From the NCBI GenBank assembly GCA_934692625.1, contig CAKUUC010000010.1, forward strand, positions 1 through 64,000: a DNA stretch of 64,000 nucleotides, in the 5' to 3' direction. Shown in pieces: positions 17,726-25,870 of this stretch. How positions within the stretch are numbered: the stretch's first letter is position 1; each line of letters begins with the position of its first letter. The notes under the pieces are model-generated. The model was not told where the DNA came from, did no database searches, and saw nothing but the letters and a program-made list of their open reading frames with translations. A program made the translations under genes and the position numbers. This DNA is from an uncultured Candidatus Melainabacteria bacterium. Its GTDB lineage: Bacteria > Cyanobacteriota > Vampirovibrionia > Gastranaerophilales > Gastranaerophilaceae.

Positions 17726-18004
17726 TTAACTGTTTTTTAGAAGTTTTTCCAAAATATTTGTCATTTCTTCAAGTTTCTCATCTTTTTCTTTTTCAGAACC
17801 AGATTCAAAAGATTTTTTTACACAATGTGAAAAATGCGCTTTTAAAATTTCCAAGTTTACTCGTTTTAACAATGATTGACTAGCCAAAACTTGGGTGCTT
17901 ATATCGATGCAATATCTGTCATCTTCAACCATTTTTATCAAACCTTCTATTTGCCCCTTGACGGTTTTTAATAGTCTTATAATTTTTGATTTGTCTGCTT
18001 GCAT
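17726..18004 (-). CDS. csoR: CsoR-family copper-sensing repressor
   Basis: This is a 92-residue all-helical metal-sensing repressor of the CsoR/RcnR family. Metal ligands follow the copper-type fingerprint: C32, H57 and C61, with spacings of 25 and 4 identical to the Cys-His-Cys Cu(I) site of known CsoR proteins. The N-terminal KIIRLLKTVKGQIEGL helix is typical. AAGGAGA precedes the ATG. It is downstream of a metallothionein-like gene whose promoter carries a CsoR-type operator, so it should repress its own operon until Cu(I) binds. Other metals cannot be fully excluded. Confidence 0.88.
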   Translation of the reverse strand: MQADKSKIIRLLKTVKGQIEGLIKMVEDDRYCIDISTQVLASQSLLKRVNLEILKAHFSHCVKKSFESGSEKEKDEKLEEMTNILEKLLKNS

Positions 18005-18024
18005 TTATTTCTCCTTAAATATTG

Positions 18025-18054
18025 CAATCCCTGATAGTATAATATCAGGGATTG
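18025..18054 (-). promoter_or_regulatory. intercistronic stem-loop
   Basis: A perfect 12-bp inverted repeat (CAATCCCTGATA 18025-18036 / TATCAGGGATTG 18043-18054, loop of 6) lies between the metallothionein-like gene and csoR. No convincing T-run follows on the minus strand. It may be a partial terminator or an mRNA-stabilising element giving more of the metal-binding protein than of the repressor. Confidence 0.6.
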
Positions 18055-18068
18055 AATGTTTTGCCAAT

Positions 18069-18329
18069 TTATTTTGCACAATTGCACTGTTTTTTTCTAA
18101 AAATTCTAAATTTTTTAGTTTTGCAATTGCAGGTGTCATTTTTGCATTTTAGACAATTGCAATTTTCATCACAGTTATATTCTTGTCCGTTTTGACAACC
18201 GCAATCACATGTTTTTGCGCAGTTGCAAGTTACTTTTTCGCAGCCACAAACACAATCACAAGCAAATACGGAATTTGTTGTTAATAATAATGCACCTAGC
18301 ATTAATAGTCCTAATGTTAATTTCTTCAT
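18069..18329 (-). CDS. exported cysteine-rich metallothionein-like protein
   Basis: The protein has 86 residues: a signal peptide (MKKLTLGLLMLGALLLTTNS, cleavage near VFA), then about 63 residues holding 17 cysteines, nearly all in CxC or CxxC pairs (CDCVCGC, CNCAKTCDCGC, CNCLKC, CNC). No aromatic residue is present apart from one Y and two F near the end. This composition points to clustered binding of soft metals such as Cu(I) or Zn outside the cytoplasm. I do not recognise a named family. It is first in a two-gene operon with csoR. AGGAGG precedes the ATG by 6 bases. An Fe-S or disulfide-rich structural role is the alternative. Confidence 0.82.
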   Translation of the reverse strand: MKKLTLGLLMLGALLLTTNSVFACDCVCGCEKVTCNCAKTCDCGCQNGQEYNCDENCNCLKCKNDTCNCKTKKFRIFRKKQCNCAK

Positions 18330-18352
18330 AGTTGCCTCCTTATATTCTTTTG

Positions 18353-18369
18353 ATACCCGTACGGGGTAT
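18353..18369. promoter_or_regulatory. CsoR-type operator
   Basis: ATACCCGTACGGGGTAT is a near-perfect palindrome of the TACCC-N-GGGGTA kind bound by CsoR repressors. It sits just downstream of the -10 element of the metallothionein-csoR promoter, so bound repressor would block transcription. Direct sequence reading; binding by the local CsoR is inferred. Confidence 0.83.
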
Positions 18370-18375
18370 GGGTAT

Positions 18376-18404
18376 ATAATAAAGTGGGATTTTTATTTTG
18401 TCAA
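18376..18404 (-). promoter_or_regulatory. sigma70-type promoter of the metallothionein-csoR operon
   Basis: On the minus strand, TTGACA (18404-18399) and TATTAT (18381-18376) are separated by exactly 17 bases. This is the closest match to consensus in the window. The operator lies directly downstream at the expected start of transcription. Confidence 0.85.
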
Positions 18405-18436
18405 GTGGTGATGTTAAAAATTTTGTATATAAACAA

Positions 18437-18473
18437 TAAAAATAGCCAATAGAAGTGCTTTTGGCTATTTTTA
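18437..18473 (-). terminator. rho-independent terminator
   Basis: A 13-bp inverted repeat (TAAAAATAGCCAA 18437-18449 / TTGGCTATTTTTA 18461-18473) follows the stop of the leftward gene at 18503 and exits into T-rich sequence on the minus strand. Confidence 0.75.
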
Positions 18474-18502
18474 TAAAATATTTGAAAAGTTTTAAAAATT
18501 TC

Positions 18503-18781
18503 TTAACGAAGAATTTTATCAAGAATACCGCTTGTTGAAATACATATTTTTTTATTCAAATCTTCAATCATCAAGTTTTTCTTCAAATTCGCATCGTAAG
18601 CTCTTTTCCAATTTTTAACAATAGTTTTTGGGTTGTTTGAAGAATCGCCTGATTCTGCGGTTAATCTGCGATAGAAAACGTCTTCACTTTTCTTGACTCC
18701 ACGAGAAGCACATCTTCTAACGTCCATTCTATCTAGCGTTGCTCCGATAACGGAATTCAATCTGGGGTATATTTTTAACAT
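18503..18781 (-). CDS. small basic protein of unknown function
   Basis: I do not recognise this 92-residue protein. It has no signal peptide or membrane segment, is rich in K and R, and contains the charged stretches DRMDVRRCASRGVKKSEDVFYRR and IVKNWKRAYDANLKKN. GAGGAAA lies about 8 bases before the ATG at 18781, and a clear terminator follows its stop, so it is probably a real single-gene unit. The 20-odd arginines and lysines could suit nucleic-acid binding, but that is speculation. Confidence 0.65.
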   Translation of the reverse strand: MLKIYPRLNSVIGATLDRMDVRRCASRGVKKSEDVFYRRLTAESGDSSNNPKTIVKNWKRAYDANLKKNLMIEDLNKKICISTSGILDKILR

Positions 18782-18853
18782 AATTTTTTCCTCAATAAAT
18801 GTATATCATTTCTTCTTATACAAAAAATTATAAATAAAAACATACGTCTGTCA

Positions 18854-19151
18854 ATGAGAAATTTGTCCAAAATTTTAATAGTTGAAGATGAAGAACATAT
18901 TAACCTCTATTGATGATACTGTTGAAATTCGTGTAAAGGATTATGGTATCGGGATTGCAAAAGAATACCATGAAAAGATTTTTGAAAAATTCTATAGAAT
19001 TGATAAGGCGCGAAGTCGTGCTAATGGCGGTTCCGGATTGGGACTTGCTATTGTCAAAGATATTGTAGAATTGCATAATGGTAAAATTTCTATAGAGAGT
19101 GAACAAGGCAAAGGTGCAGAATTTATAATTAAATTGCCCGATCAATCTTGA
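18854..19151 (+). pseudogene. two-component system remnant: response-regulator start joined to histidine-kinase end
   Basis: From ATG 18854 the sequence reads as a response-regulator N-terminus (KILIVEDEEH) and then stops at 18911-18913. In another frame, from about 18882, it reads the last ~75 residues of a histidine kinase ATPase domain: VKDYGIGI, FEKFYRID, and GGSGLGLAIVKDIVELHNGKI. The simplest explanation is one deletion that removed most of a regulator-kinase operon, with the junction around 18890-18915. Neither part has a good ribosome binding site, and the kinase part lacks the phosphoacceptor histidine. A short expressed ATPase fragment is possible but unlikely. Confidence 0.78.
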
Positions 19152-19197
19152 AATCGGTTGAATGGGCAATTGTGAAAATTTATAATGATTTTAATTC

Positions 19198-19695
19198 CTA
19201 TTTATCTGCTTTTTGCGTTACTTCGTTTACCATAGATTCAATATTTCTGTATAGGTTACGAAGGAAGGTATCTTCGGTTGTCCAATGTTTTTTAGGCACA
19301 AATGCAAGTCTGTCACCATCTTTGTAGCAGCGTATTCTTGCAGTATATATAGCGTTAGAATTTGTATATGTTTTGTCTGAATCTGCTGCAACAAGTCTAC
19401 TTTGGTTTTTGCCGTTGTGTAAGTTTGTGACAACTAAATTTATTTTATCTGACAGTTCTGTACCTAATGATTTGTGTGTTGTCATTTTTTTAGCATCATA
19501 AATGTCAACTTTAACACCATTTTTCTTGGCAAATCGAGATATGGTTTCTCTTGCCAAATACATTTGGTTGAAAGAATCTCCAAATGTATTAGAATCATGA
19601 ATTTTGAAAAATTTATCTATATTATTTTCGTGTCTAACAGTTGCACGGTGTGCCAAATTTGTTTCTAATTTTGTAATCAAATTTCCTATAGCCAT
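19198..19695 (-). CDS. protein of unknown function
   Basis: I do not recognise this 165-residue protein. It has no signal peptide or membrane segment, is basic, and begins MAIGNLITKLETNL. I chose ATG 19695 because GAGGT lies 7 bases upstream; an in-frame ATG at 19722 has no such site. Notable parts are NTFGDSFNQMYLARETISRFAKKNG and the C-terminal helix NLYRNIESMVNEVTQKADK. The upstream AT-rich stretch has TATA-like sequences similar to those before other unknown genes near 52-55 kb. Confidence 0.7.
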   Translation of the reverse strand: MAIGNLITKLETNLAHRATVRHENNIDKFFKIHDSNTFGDSFNQMYLARETISRFAKKNGVKVDIYDAKKMTTHKSLGTELSDKINLVVTNLHNGKNQSRLVAADSDKTYTNSNAIYTARIRCYKDGDRLAFVPKKHWTTEDTFLRNLYRNIESMVNEVTQKADK

Positions 19696-19798
19696 AATTT
19701 TTACCTCATTATTTTGTTTCAATTATATATTTATAAAACCGAAAAAATATTTTTTAAATATAATAATGAGATTATGTGAAGAAAATTGAAGAAAAATT

Positions 19799-21175
19799 TT
19801 AATCTTTGCCAAAGTTACGTGGATTTACACCGTGTATCCAGTTAGATTCAATTTGTTCTAACGAGATTCCTTTAGTTTCCGGTACAAAGAAGTATACGAA
19901 TAGTATGCAAAGGAATGATACGGCTGCAAAGCCCCAGAATGTGTACGCGCCACCGATTTTGTGGATTAAAACCGGAAAGCTTCCTACTACAAGGAAGTTA
20001 AATGCAAAGTTTGCAACAGTACAAATGCTCATTGCAACCCCTCTGATTTTTAGTGGGAATACTTCTGAAACTAAAATCCAACCGATTGGACCTAAACTCA
20101 TTGCAAAACATATTATGTATGTTACCAAACTTCCGACTGCAACGATTTTTAAACCTGCGCCTAATACATCTTGGTATGCAAAAGCACAACCAAGAGCAGC
20201 CAAACTCAACATTACTCCGGTTAATCCGAAATACAACAGAGGTTTTCTCCCTAATTTATCCGTGAAAAATACTGCAACAATTGTCATTAAGAAGTTTACA
20301 ACCCCAATTCCTGTTGTTGCATAAATTGCGTTTAAATTTGAATCAAACCCTGCTATTTTAAATATTGTCGGAGCATAGTAAATTATTGTGTTAATTCCTG
20401 TACAAATTTGTGCAAACATTATACCAATACCGACAACAAACGGCATAATCATCCATTTTTTGAATTTGAATTTTTTGTCTAAGTTTTCGTTAAGCTTTAA
20501 TGTATGTTTTATTTCTCGGATTTCTTTTTCTGTATCAACGTCCGGTTCGATTTTTTTCAATACTTTTTGGGCTTCTTCCTCTTTATTTTTAGAGATTAAC
20601 CATCTTGGAGTATCGCTCATAAAACTCATACCAACTAGTAATACCAGCCCTGGGAATATTCCGGCAAGTAACATCCAGCGCCAACTGTAAGCAGCAGGTG
20701 CAAATGCCGCATTAATAAAGTATGAAAATAATATACCTGCTGTAATTGCCCATTGATAAAGTGAAACGAGAGTGCCTCTCACTGCTTTTGGTGCAACTTC
20801 TGATAAGTATAGCGGGATTACAAAATTAACTATCCCAACGGCAAGCCCGACAAAAATTCTTGAAATTATTAGTACATAAACATTTGGTGCTAATCCGCAA
20901 AGAATTGAACCTAAAATGAATATGATTGCAGTTGCAATGATTATCTTTTTGCGTCCGAATATATCAGCAAGAACTCCGTTTGTTGCAGCGCCAATTACCG
21001 CACCTATTAGAACGGCACTAACAACAATACCTTGCAAAGAAATTGATAAATCCCACGTTTCATTAATAAATAATAATGCACCTGAAATTACTCCGGTATC
21101 ATAACCGGACAAAAGTCCGCCTAAAGATGCTACAATTGCTACAATATATAGCCACAAAAATTTAATCTTATTCAT
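19799..21175 (-). CDS. MFS sugar porter (sugar:proton symporter family)
   Basis: This is a 12-helix major facilitator of the sugar porter family, 458 residues, in the inner membrane. Family marks are GGLLSGYDTGVISGAL in helix 1, DIFGRKK between helices 2 and 3, IPLYLSEVAPKAVRGT, the loop DTPRWLISKNKEEEA, DKLGRKPLL, and the terminal PETKGISLEQIE. These match XylE/AraE/GalP-type transporters, so import of a monosaccharide is likely; which one is not readable. GAGGAG precedes the ATG. The GH57 gene upstream on the same strand suggests alpha-glucan or sugar use, but the two are over 200 bases apart. Confidence 0.93.
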   Translation of the reverse strand: MNKIKFLWLYIVAIVASLGGLLSGYDTGVISGALLFINETWDLSISLQGIVVSAVLIGAVIGAATNGVLADIFGRKKIIIATAIIFILGSILCGLAPNVYVLIISRIFVGLAVGIVNFVIPLYLSEVAPKAVRGTLVSLYQWAITAGILFSYFINAAFAPAAYSWRWMLLAGIFPGLVLLVGMSFMSDTPRWLISKNKEEEAQKVLKKIEPDVDTEKEIREIKHTLKLNENLDKKFKFKKWMIMPFVVGIGIMFAQICTGINTIIYYAPTIFKIAGFDSNLNAIYATTGIGVVNFLMTIVAVFFTDKLGRKPLLYFGLTGVMLSLAALGCAFAYQDVLGAGLKIVAVGSLVTYIICFAMSLGPIGWILVSEVFPLKIRGVAMSICTVANFAFNFLVVGSFPVLIHKIGGAYTFWGFAAVSFLCILFVYFFVPETKGISLEQIESNWIHGVNPRNFGKD

Positions 21176-21337
21176 ATAAACTCCTCGTACTTATATTTTA
21201 AAATATATTTCGTTAAACTACCAGTCTAACTTTAAGAAAATTTAAGAAATTTGAAAAATTTTGCAACATATCTTCACAAACTAGCAATTTGAGTGTACAA
21301 AAAACCTTTAATAACATGTAACTAAAGGGGAATAAAG

Positions 21338-21406
21338 ATGGGAATATTTTTTGTTACGGTTCAAATTATTGCAATTGGTGCATTGTCTAAAAATTTACTC
21401 TTTTAG
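21338..21406 (+). CDS. possible 22-residue hydrophobic peptide
   Basis: A short frame from ATG 21338 encodes 22 residues (a hydrophobic stretch IFFVTVQIIAIGAL, then SKNLLF) and ends at 21406. AAAGGGG lies 7 to 8 bases before the ATG, one of the strongest ribosome binding sites in the window. It runs antisense to the last 12 bases of the GH57 gene. It may be a small membrane peptide, a leader peptide, or the surviving start of a deleted gene. Nothing downstream on the plus strand would be regulated by it. Confidence 0.35.
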   Translation: MGIFFVTVQIIAIGALSKNLLF

Positions 21407-23665
21407 AGCAAATGCAGACCTTGATACATATAATAGTGTTTCATTAGGAATATAGAAATCTTTTATGCCGTAATTCGCATTTACAAATAGAAATTCCAAG
21501 GTTTCTCCATCTTGTAAATCAAGTAGGCTAAAAGGTATTTTTAAATCAAGAGTTTCACCATAAGCCGCTTCGATTGATTTTGTGTGCTCCAAGACCCACA
21601 TATCTCCTGGGATTGACTTAATCAGCCTGATAAGTTGCAATGAATCCTTTTTTATCGCAATTTGAAGTTCGTTGTGGAATTTTTCCATTGATACCGGAGA
21701 AATATTTTCAGTCTTATTTATCAATCTGGCAGGTGATAAATCTTGTTTCGGGTTAGATGTTCTAAAATAAACATACATTTGATATGTTCGTTTCAATAAC
21801 TCAGAATTTTCTCTAATGTATTTATTCATATTGAATTTTAAATAGAAATTGTTTTCATCGTTCCCAAATCGAATTTTATCAAATAATTTCGATTCTCTAA
21901 GTACCGGACCGTCAGGTATTTCGATGTATCCGGCATTATTCCATTCATCATCAGGTGATGTAACAAGTTTACCGTCAATTTTAGGAGAAATAAGCGCTCT
22001 TGGATATTTTGAAGGTTTTGTTGCTGACAAATTAACTAATGGCTCGTCTAAAAATTCAGGAATATCTAAATCTAAATATCGGTAAACATTTCTCAAATGG
22101 GTTCTGAAAAGATAATCAAAAATGTTATCTCTTCCGGAATCGTTTGGTTCGCCATACCACCAGTACCAATCACTACCTTCACAGATTAATAATTCACGTT
22201 GAGCAGCCCACAAATTAGGATTTTGTGGCTCTCTTTTTGAATACTGCATGAAGTCTTCTCGAACTCGTTTTAAATATGCCCAAGCCAAATCTTTGACAGG
22301 TTCATCAATCCAGAATTTGAAGTTTCTGTTTATCCAAGAGCCTGAAGCTATCTTGTTTAGCGGTTTGTATTCTTTTGCATTGTCTAAGTAGTCCGAGATT
22401 AGAACTGTTTCTAATGTTTCATCTTCAGAAATCAAAGAATATAAAATTTGTAAGAAAGAATCACTGTTTTGCGGATAATTTTCCCAACAATTTTCGCCAT
22501 CTAATGCTATAGTGAGCAAATGTTCTTGGTCAGGTGAAGATAAAATCTTACTTTGAATAATTTTAATTCTGTCGTATAAATCATTTGCTGTCGCTTCTGG
22601 GTTGTGGTTTTGGTATTCAAAACTAATCAAATTCGGAATTGTAGATTCTCTGAATATCATTTTGATGTCAGAATTTTCAGTCTTAACTTTGTATGATTTT
22701 AACAAATGATAAGGTTCACTGATATAGCCCTTGAAATCGTGTTCGAATTCAAAATTGATAGAATTTGCCAAAATTCCTTCGTCAGAAATTGTCCATTTAA
22801 CTCCTAATTTGCTGAACATATCAAGAGTTTTAGGGCTTACACAGTGTTCTGACGGCCAAATCCCTTGAGGGCGTTTCCCAAATACTTCTTCAATTCTATC
22901 TAATGCCATTTTTGTTTGAAGTTCTGCATCAATTTGAGTGTTCATTTCAGGTGAATCACCGTTTGGCATTGGATTTTTCTTTACATTTTTAAAGTCCAAC
23001 AATATCGGTAAAATTGGGTGAAAATACGGACTTGTTGTGATTTCTATTTTATTTTTTTTGATTAAACTTTTGATACTTGGTATGATTTTTTTTATTAGTT
23101 CTCGTTGAATTTCAAGAATATCAATTCTGTCTTCCAGCGTATAATTTTTACCTTTTTTTACAAGTCTTTTTAGTTTTGGATATTTTGAATAAAACGAGTA
23201 ATCTATCCACGCTAAGTTGAAAAGTGCCATCAAGTCTGAATATTCTTGGTTTGATAGTACAGAAATATCATTTCCGCCACTTTCTTGCACAATTTTATAT
23301 AACCTGTGGTATTCTTTGTTTGGAAGAATCATTGTTTGATAATTTGCATCAAAAAAATTAGTTATAATAAAAAGTTTATCTTCGTCATTTAATTGATTTT
23401 CAGGTTTTAGGGTTAACCTCGAATGAATGTCGTGCGCTCCGTTTTCTGCATAATTGATTATCGCATCAACTAAAACCGGAACAAAATTGAAATTTAGTTT
23501 TAACTTTTCAAATTTTTTAGCCCACAAAACCATCCCTAAATAATCTTTTACGGCATGCAATCTCACCCAAGGCATTAAAAAATCGCCATTTTCATTCAAT
23601 TGATAAACCGGTTGGTGCATGTGCCAATAAAAGGCTATTGATAATTTTTTGGACTGACTCATCAT
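21395..23665 (-). CDS. glycoside hydrolase family 57 alpha-glucan enzyme
   Basis: This is a retaining alpha-amylase-type enzyme of family GH57. Conserved regions are HMHQP near the N-terminus, ITTSPYFHPILPIL, GIWPSEHC with the probable nucleophile glutamate (about residue 273), and IALDGENCWENY with the probable acid aspartate (about 389). The C-terminal third (about 530-756) looks like a beta-rich accessory domain. There is no signal peptide, so it probably acts on cytoplasmic glycogen or maltodextrins. An in-frame ATG at 23689 lacks a binding site, whereas AAAGGA lies ~11 bases before ATG 23665. Exact specificity (amylase, branching or transferase) is not readable. Confidence 0.87.
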   Translation of the reverse strand: MMSQSKKLSIAFYWHMHQPVYQLNENGDFLMPWVRLHAVKDYLGMVLWAKKFEKLKLNFNFVPVLVDAIINYAENGAHDIHSRLTLKPENQLNDEDKLFIITNFFDANYQTMILPNKEYHRLYKIVQESGGNDISVLSNQEYSDLMALFNLAWIDYSFYSKYPKLKRLVKKGKNYTLEDRIDILEIQRELIKKIIPSIKSLIKKNKIEITTSPYFHPILPILLDFKNVKKNPMPNGDSPEMNTQIDAELQTKMALDRIEEVFGKRPQGIWPSEHCVSPKTLDMFSKLGVKWTISDEGILANSINFEFEHDFKGYISEPYHLLKSYKVKTENSDIKMIFRESTIPNLISFEYQNHNPEATANDLYDRIKIIQSKILSSPDQEHLLTIALDGENCWENYPQNSDSFLQILYSLISEDETLETVLISDYLDNAKEYKPLNKIASGSWINRNFKFWIDEPVKDLAWAYLKRVREDFMQYSKREPQNPNLWAAQRELLICEGSDWYWWYGEPNDSGRDNIFDYLFRTHLRNVYRYLDLDIPEFLDEPLVNLSATKPSKYPRALISPKIDGKLVTSPDDEWNNAGYIEIPDGPVLRESKLFDKIRFGNDENNFYLKFNMNKYIRENSELLKRTYQMYVYFRTSNPKQDLSPARLINKTENISPVSMEKFHNELQIAIKKDSLQLIRLIKSIPGDMWVLEHTKSIEAAYGETLDLKIPFSLLDLQDGETLEFLFVNANYGIKDFYIPNETLLYVSRSAFALKE

Positions 23666-23824
23666 ACTTAACTCTATCCTTTTCTTCATTGTAACATTTA
23701 AAAATTTATAAACAAGCGGTTTAAAATAACGAAAAATAACAGGTTTGACTCAATATTAACAGTCATCAACTCCACTAAGTGTAACAGTTGGTAACAAGAA
23801 TAATATAAATTTATATGTTTCTGC

Positions 23825-23896
23825 TATACTATTAGTAGTTAAAGCTGGTTATGGCTTTACCCTAAAGGGAACGGACCTTTTAAACGGCTGAAAGGA
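23825..23896 (+). promoter_or_regulatory. promoter and structured leader before the AGCS symporter gene
   Basis: TATACT at 23825-23830 is a plausible -10. The ~70-base leader that follows contains TAAAGC/GCTTTA and CCC/GGG hairpins. It also holds mutually exclusive pairings: AAAGG (23864-23868) or the Shine-Dalgarno AAAGG (23891-23895) can each pair with CCTTT (23876-23880). One fold hides the ribosome binding site and the other frees it. This is the layout of a translational switch, but I match it to no known riboswitch class. Confidence 0.45.
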
Positions 23897-23907
23897 TAGA
23901 GTATTAT

Positions 23908-25548
23908 ATGAAAAAATGGATGACTTTTTTGATGGTATTATTATGCGGAATGCAAAGTGCAAGCGCAATGAATGTTGATGCATTTATGGATAAACATATT
24001 GCACCGGTATCCGATGTTGTAGCAAATTTAATATTTTTCCCGATATCGATTTTTGGTTCAAAAGTTCCTTTAATCATTTTTTGGATTTTATTTGCAGGTA
24101 TATTTTTTACCATATACTACAAAGGAATTTCAATCTGGGGGTTTAAACACGCCATTGATGTAGTCGCAAAACCTGCCGAAAAATCTGAAGATGGTTGCGG
24201 TGAAGTTTCATCATTCCAAGCCTTGGCAACAGCATTGTCAGGAACTATCGGTATTGGTAGTATTGCCGGTGTTGCAATTTCTATTTCTATCGGAGGTCCG
24301 GGAGCTGCTTTTTGGATTTTTGTCGGTGCTATTTTAGGTATGTCAATCAAGTTTGTTGAAGCAACTTTGGCGGTAAAATATAGAAGATTTAACTTGGATG
24401 GCACAGTTTCAGGTGGTCCGATGCACTATATTGCACACGGTTTGACCAGAAAGAATATGCGTTGGTTAGGTCAACCTCTTTCTGTAATTTTCGCAATTCT
24501 ATGTATTGGTGGCGGTATTACTGGTGGTAATATGATTCAAATTAACCAAACGGCACACCAATTGATATTTATTACTGGCGGTGCTCATAGTTTCCTTCAC
24601 GGTTATGCTTGGGTAATCGGTTTGGTTGTTGCAATTCTTATCGGATTGGTTGTTGTTGGTGGTATTAAAAGTATAGCTAAAGTTACTACTATTCTTACCC
24701 CTACAATGTGCTTGTTATATATTGTTTCAGGACTTATCGTAATTGGTGCCAATATTACTCATATTCCGGCAGCAATTGTAGAAATTGTTACAGAAGCTTT
24801 CCACCCTACAGCAGTTGCCGGTGGTATCTTTGGTACAATTATTATTGGGTTAAGACGTTCTGTTCAGTCAAACGAAGCGGGAACCGGAGCGGCTGCTATT
24901 GTTTATGCAACCTCTCAAACTAAAGAACCGGTATCACAAGGTTTTGTTGCATTGCTAGAAACATTCTTGACTGGAGTTCTTTGTTTGTTCACATCTTTCG
25001 CTATCGTTATTACGAATGTTTTAAAAACAAGTGCAGTTGGACATATTTCAGGGATTGAACTTGCTTCTAATGCGTTCCAATCTGTTATATCATTCTTCCC
25101 GATTATCTTGTCTGTAATTGCTGTTTTGTTTGCAGTTTCAACTTTGATTTCTTGGGCATATTATGGTCAGAAAGCGTGGACATTCCTTCTTGGAGAAGGC
25201 AAAAAACGTGTTCTTACATTTAACCTTATTTATTGCTTGTTTATTGTAATTGGTTCTGCGATGAACGTTAAATCAATTATTGATATTACTGATGCAATGA
25301 TGATTGCAATGTGCGTACCAAATATTATTGCACTTTATATTTTAGCTCCGGAAATTAAAAAAGATTTGAAAAACTATTGCCAAAGATATAATGTTGGAAG
25401 ATTAATTAATAGAGGCTGGATTAAAGAAGCTGAAAATACAGTAAGTCCGGTTAAAGAAGTTATAATTTCTGAAGAAGCAATAAAAGAAGGAATTATAAAA
25501 GACGAAGAAAAAAGCATAGGAGAAGAAGACACATGGCAGACCAAATAA
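23908..25548 (+). CDS. AGCS-family sodium:alanine/glycine symporter
   Basis: This is an inner-membrane sodium- or proton-coupled amino-acid importer of the AGCS family, 546 residues. Family blocks are SGTIGIGSIAGVAISI, GPGAAFWIFVGAILGMSIKF, GGPMHYIAHGL, FGTIIIGLRRSVQSNEAGTG, and LISWAYYGQKAW. The N-terminus (MKKWMTFLMVLLCGMQSASA) looks signal-like, and the last ~75 residues are a charged cytoplasmic tail rich in E and K. AAAGGA lies 11 bases before the ATG. Its last 16 bases overlap the next gene, which encodes an ACT protein, suggesting coupling between import and amino-acid sensing. Substrate is probably alanine or glycine. Confidence 0.92.
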   Translation: MKKWMTFLMVLLCGMQSASAMNVDAFMDKHIAPVSDVVANLIFFPISIFGSKVPLIIFWILFAGIFFTIYYKGISIWGFKHAIDVVAKPAEKSEDGCGEVSSFQALATALSGTIGIGSIAGVAISISIGGPGAAFWIFVGAILGMSIKFVEATLAVKYRRFNLDGTVSGGPMHYIAHGLTRKNMRWLGQPLSVIFAILCIGGGITGGNMIQINQTAHQLIFITGGAHSFLHGYAWVIGLVVAILIGLVVVGGIKSIAKVTTILTPTMCLLYIVSGLIVIGANITHIPAAIVEIVTEAFHPTAVAGGIFGTIIIGLRRSVQSNEAGTGAAAIVYATSQTKEPVSQGFVALLETFLTGVLCLFTSFAIVITNVLKTSAVGHISGIELASNAFQSVISFFPIILSVIAVLFAVSTLISWAYYGQKAWTFLLGEGKKRVLTFNLIYCLFIVIGSAMNVKSIIDITDAMMIAMCVPNIIALYILAPEIKKDLKNYCQRYNVGRLINRGWIKEAENTVSPVKEVIISEEAIKEGIIKDEEKSIGEEDTWQTK

Positions 25549-25808
25549 TAGTAACCGTTTCAGGAGTCGACAAAGTAGGTATTGTAGCCAAAGTGACAAC
25601 GGTGTTGGCTGAATATGAAGTTAATATCGAAGATATTAAACAAACTCTGATGCAAGGTCATTTTGTAATGTTCATGCTTTGTGATATAGAAAAATCAAAA
25701 TATTCTTTTAAAGAAATCAAAGAAGCATTGACAGAAAGTGGAAAAGATTTTGGCATGGAAATTTGGGTTCAAAAAAAAGAAATTATTGATAATATGCACA
25801 AAATTTAG
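25533..25808 (+). CDS. ACT-domain protein of the UPF0237 type
   Basis: This is a single ACT domain of 91 residues. VTVSGVDKVGIVAKVTTVLAEYEVNIEDIKQT is the typical ligand-loop region, with GVDKVGI at the turn, followed by GHFVMFMLCDI. It matches the UPF0237/GcvR-like family of small ACT proteins, thought to sense amino acids. It overlaps the symporter gene by 16 bases, so it may report the transported amino acid, but no partner is evident. A terminator follows. Confidence 0.88.
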   Translation: MADQIIVTVSGVDKVGIVAKVTTVLAEYEVNIEDIKQTLMQGHFVMFMLCDIEKSKYSFKEIKEALTESGKDFGMEIWVQKKEIIDNMHKI

Positions 25809-25833
25809 ATATTAGAAAAATGAATTTTGAAAG

Positions 25834-25870
25834 AAAAAGATATCGTGGCGATGTTGCGATATCTTTTTTT
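25834..25870 (+). terminator. rho-independent terminator
   Basis: A 12-bp stem (AAAAAGATATCG 25834-25845 / CGATATCTTTTT 25857-25868) with a loop of 11 continues into a T-run. It ends the symporter-ACT operon. Confidence 0.88.

Noticed and set aside
23831..23907. Glycine riboswitch upstream of the symporter
   Set aside because: The conserved glycine aptamer core is not seen; only the final AAAGGATAGAG faintly resembles it. Kept as an unclassified structured leader.
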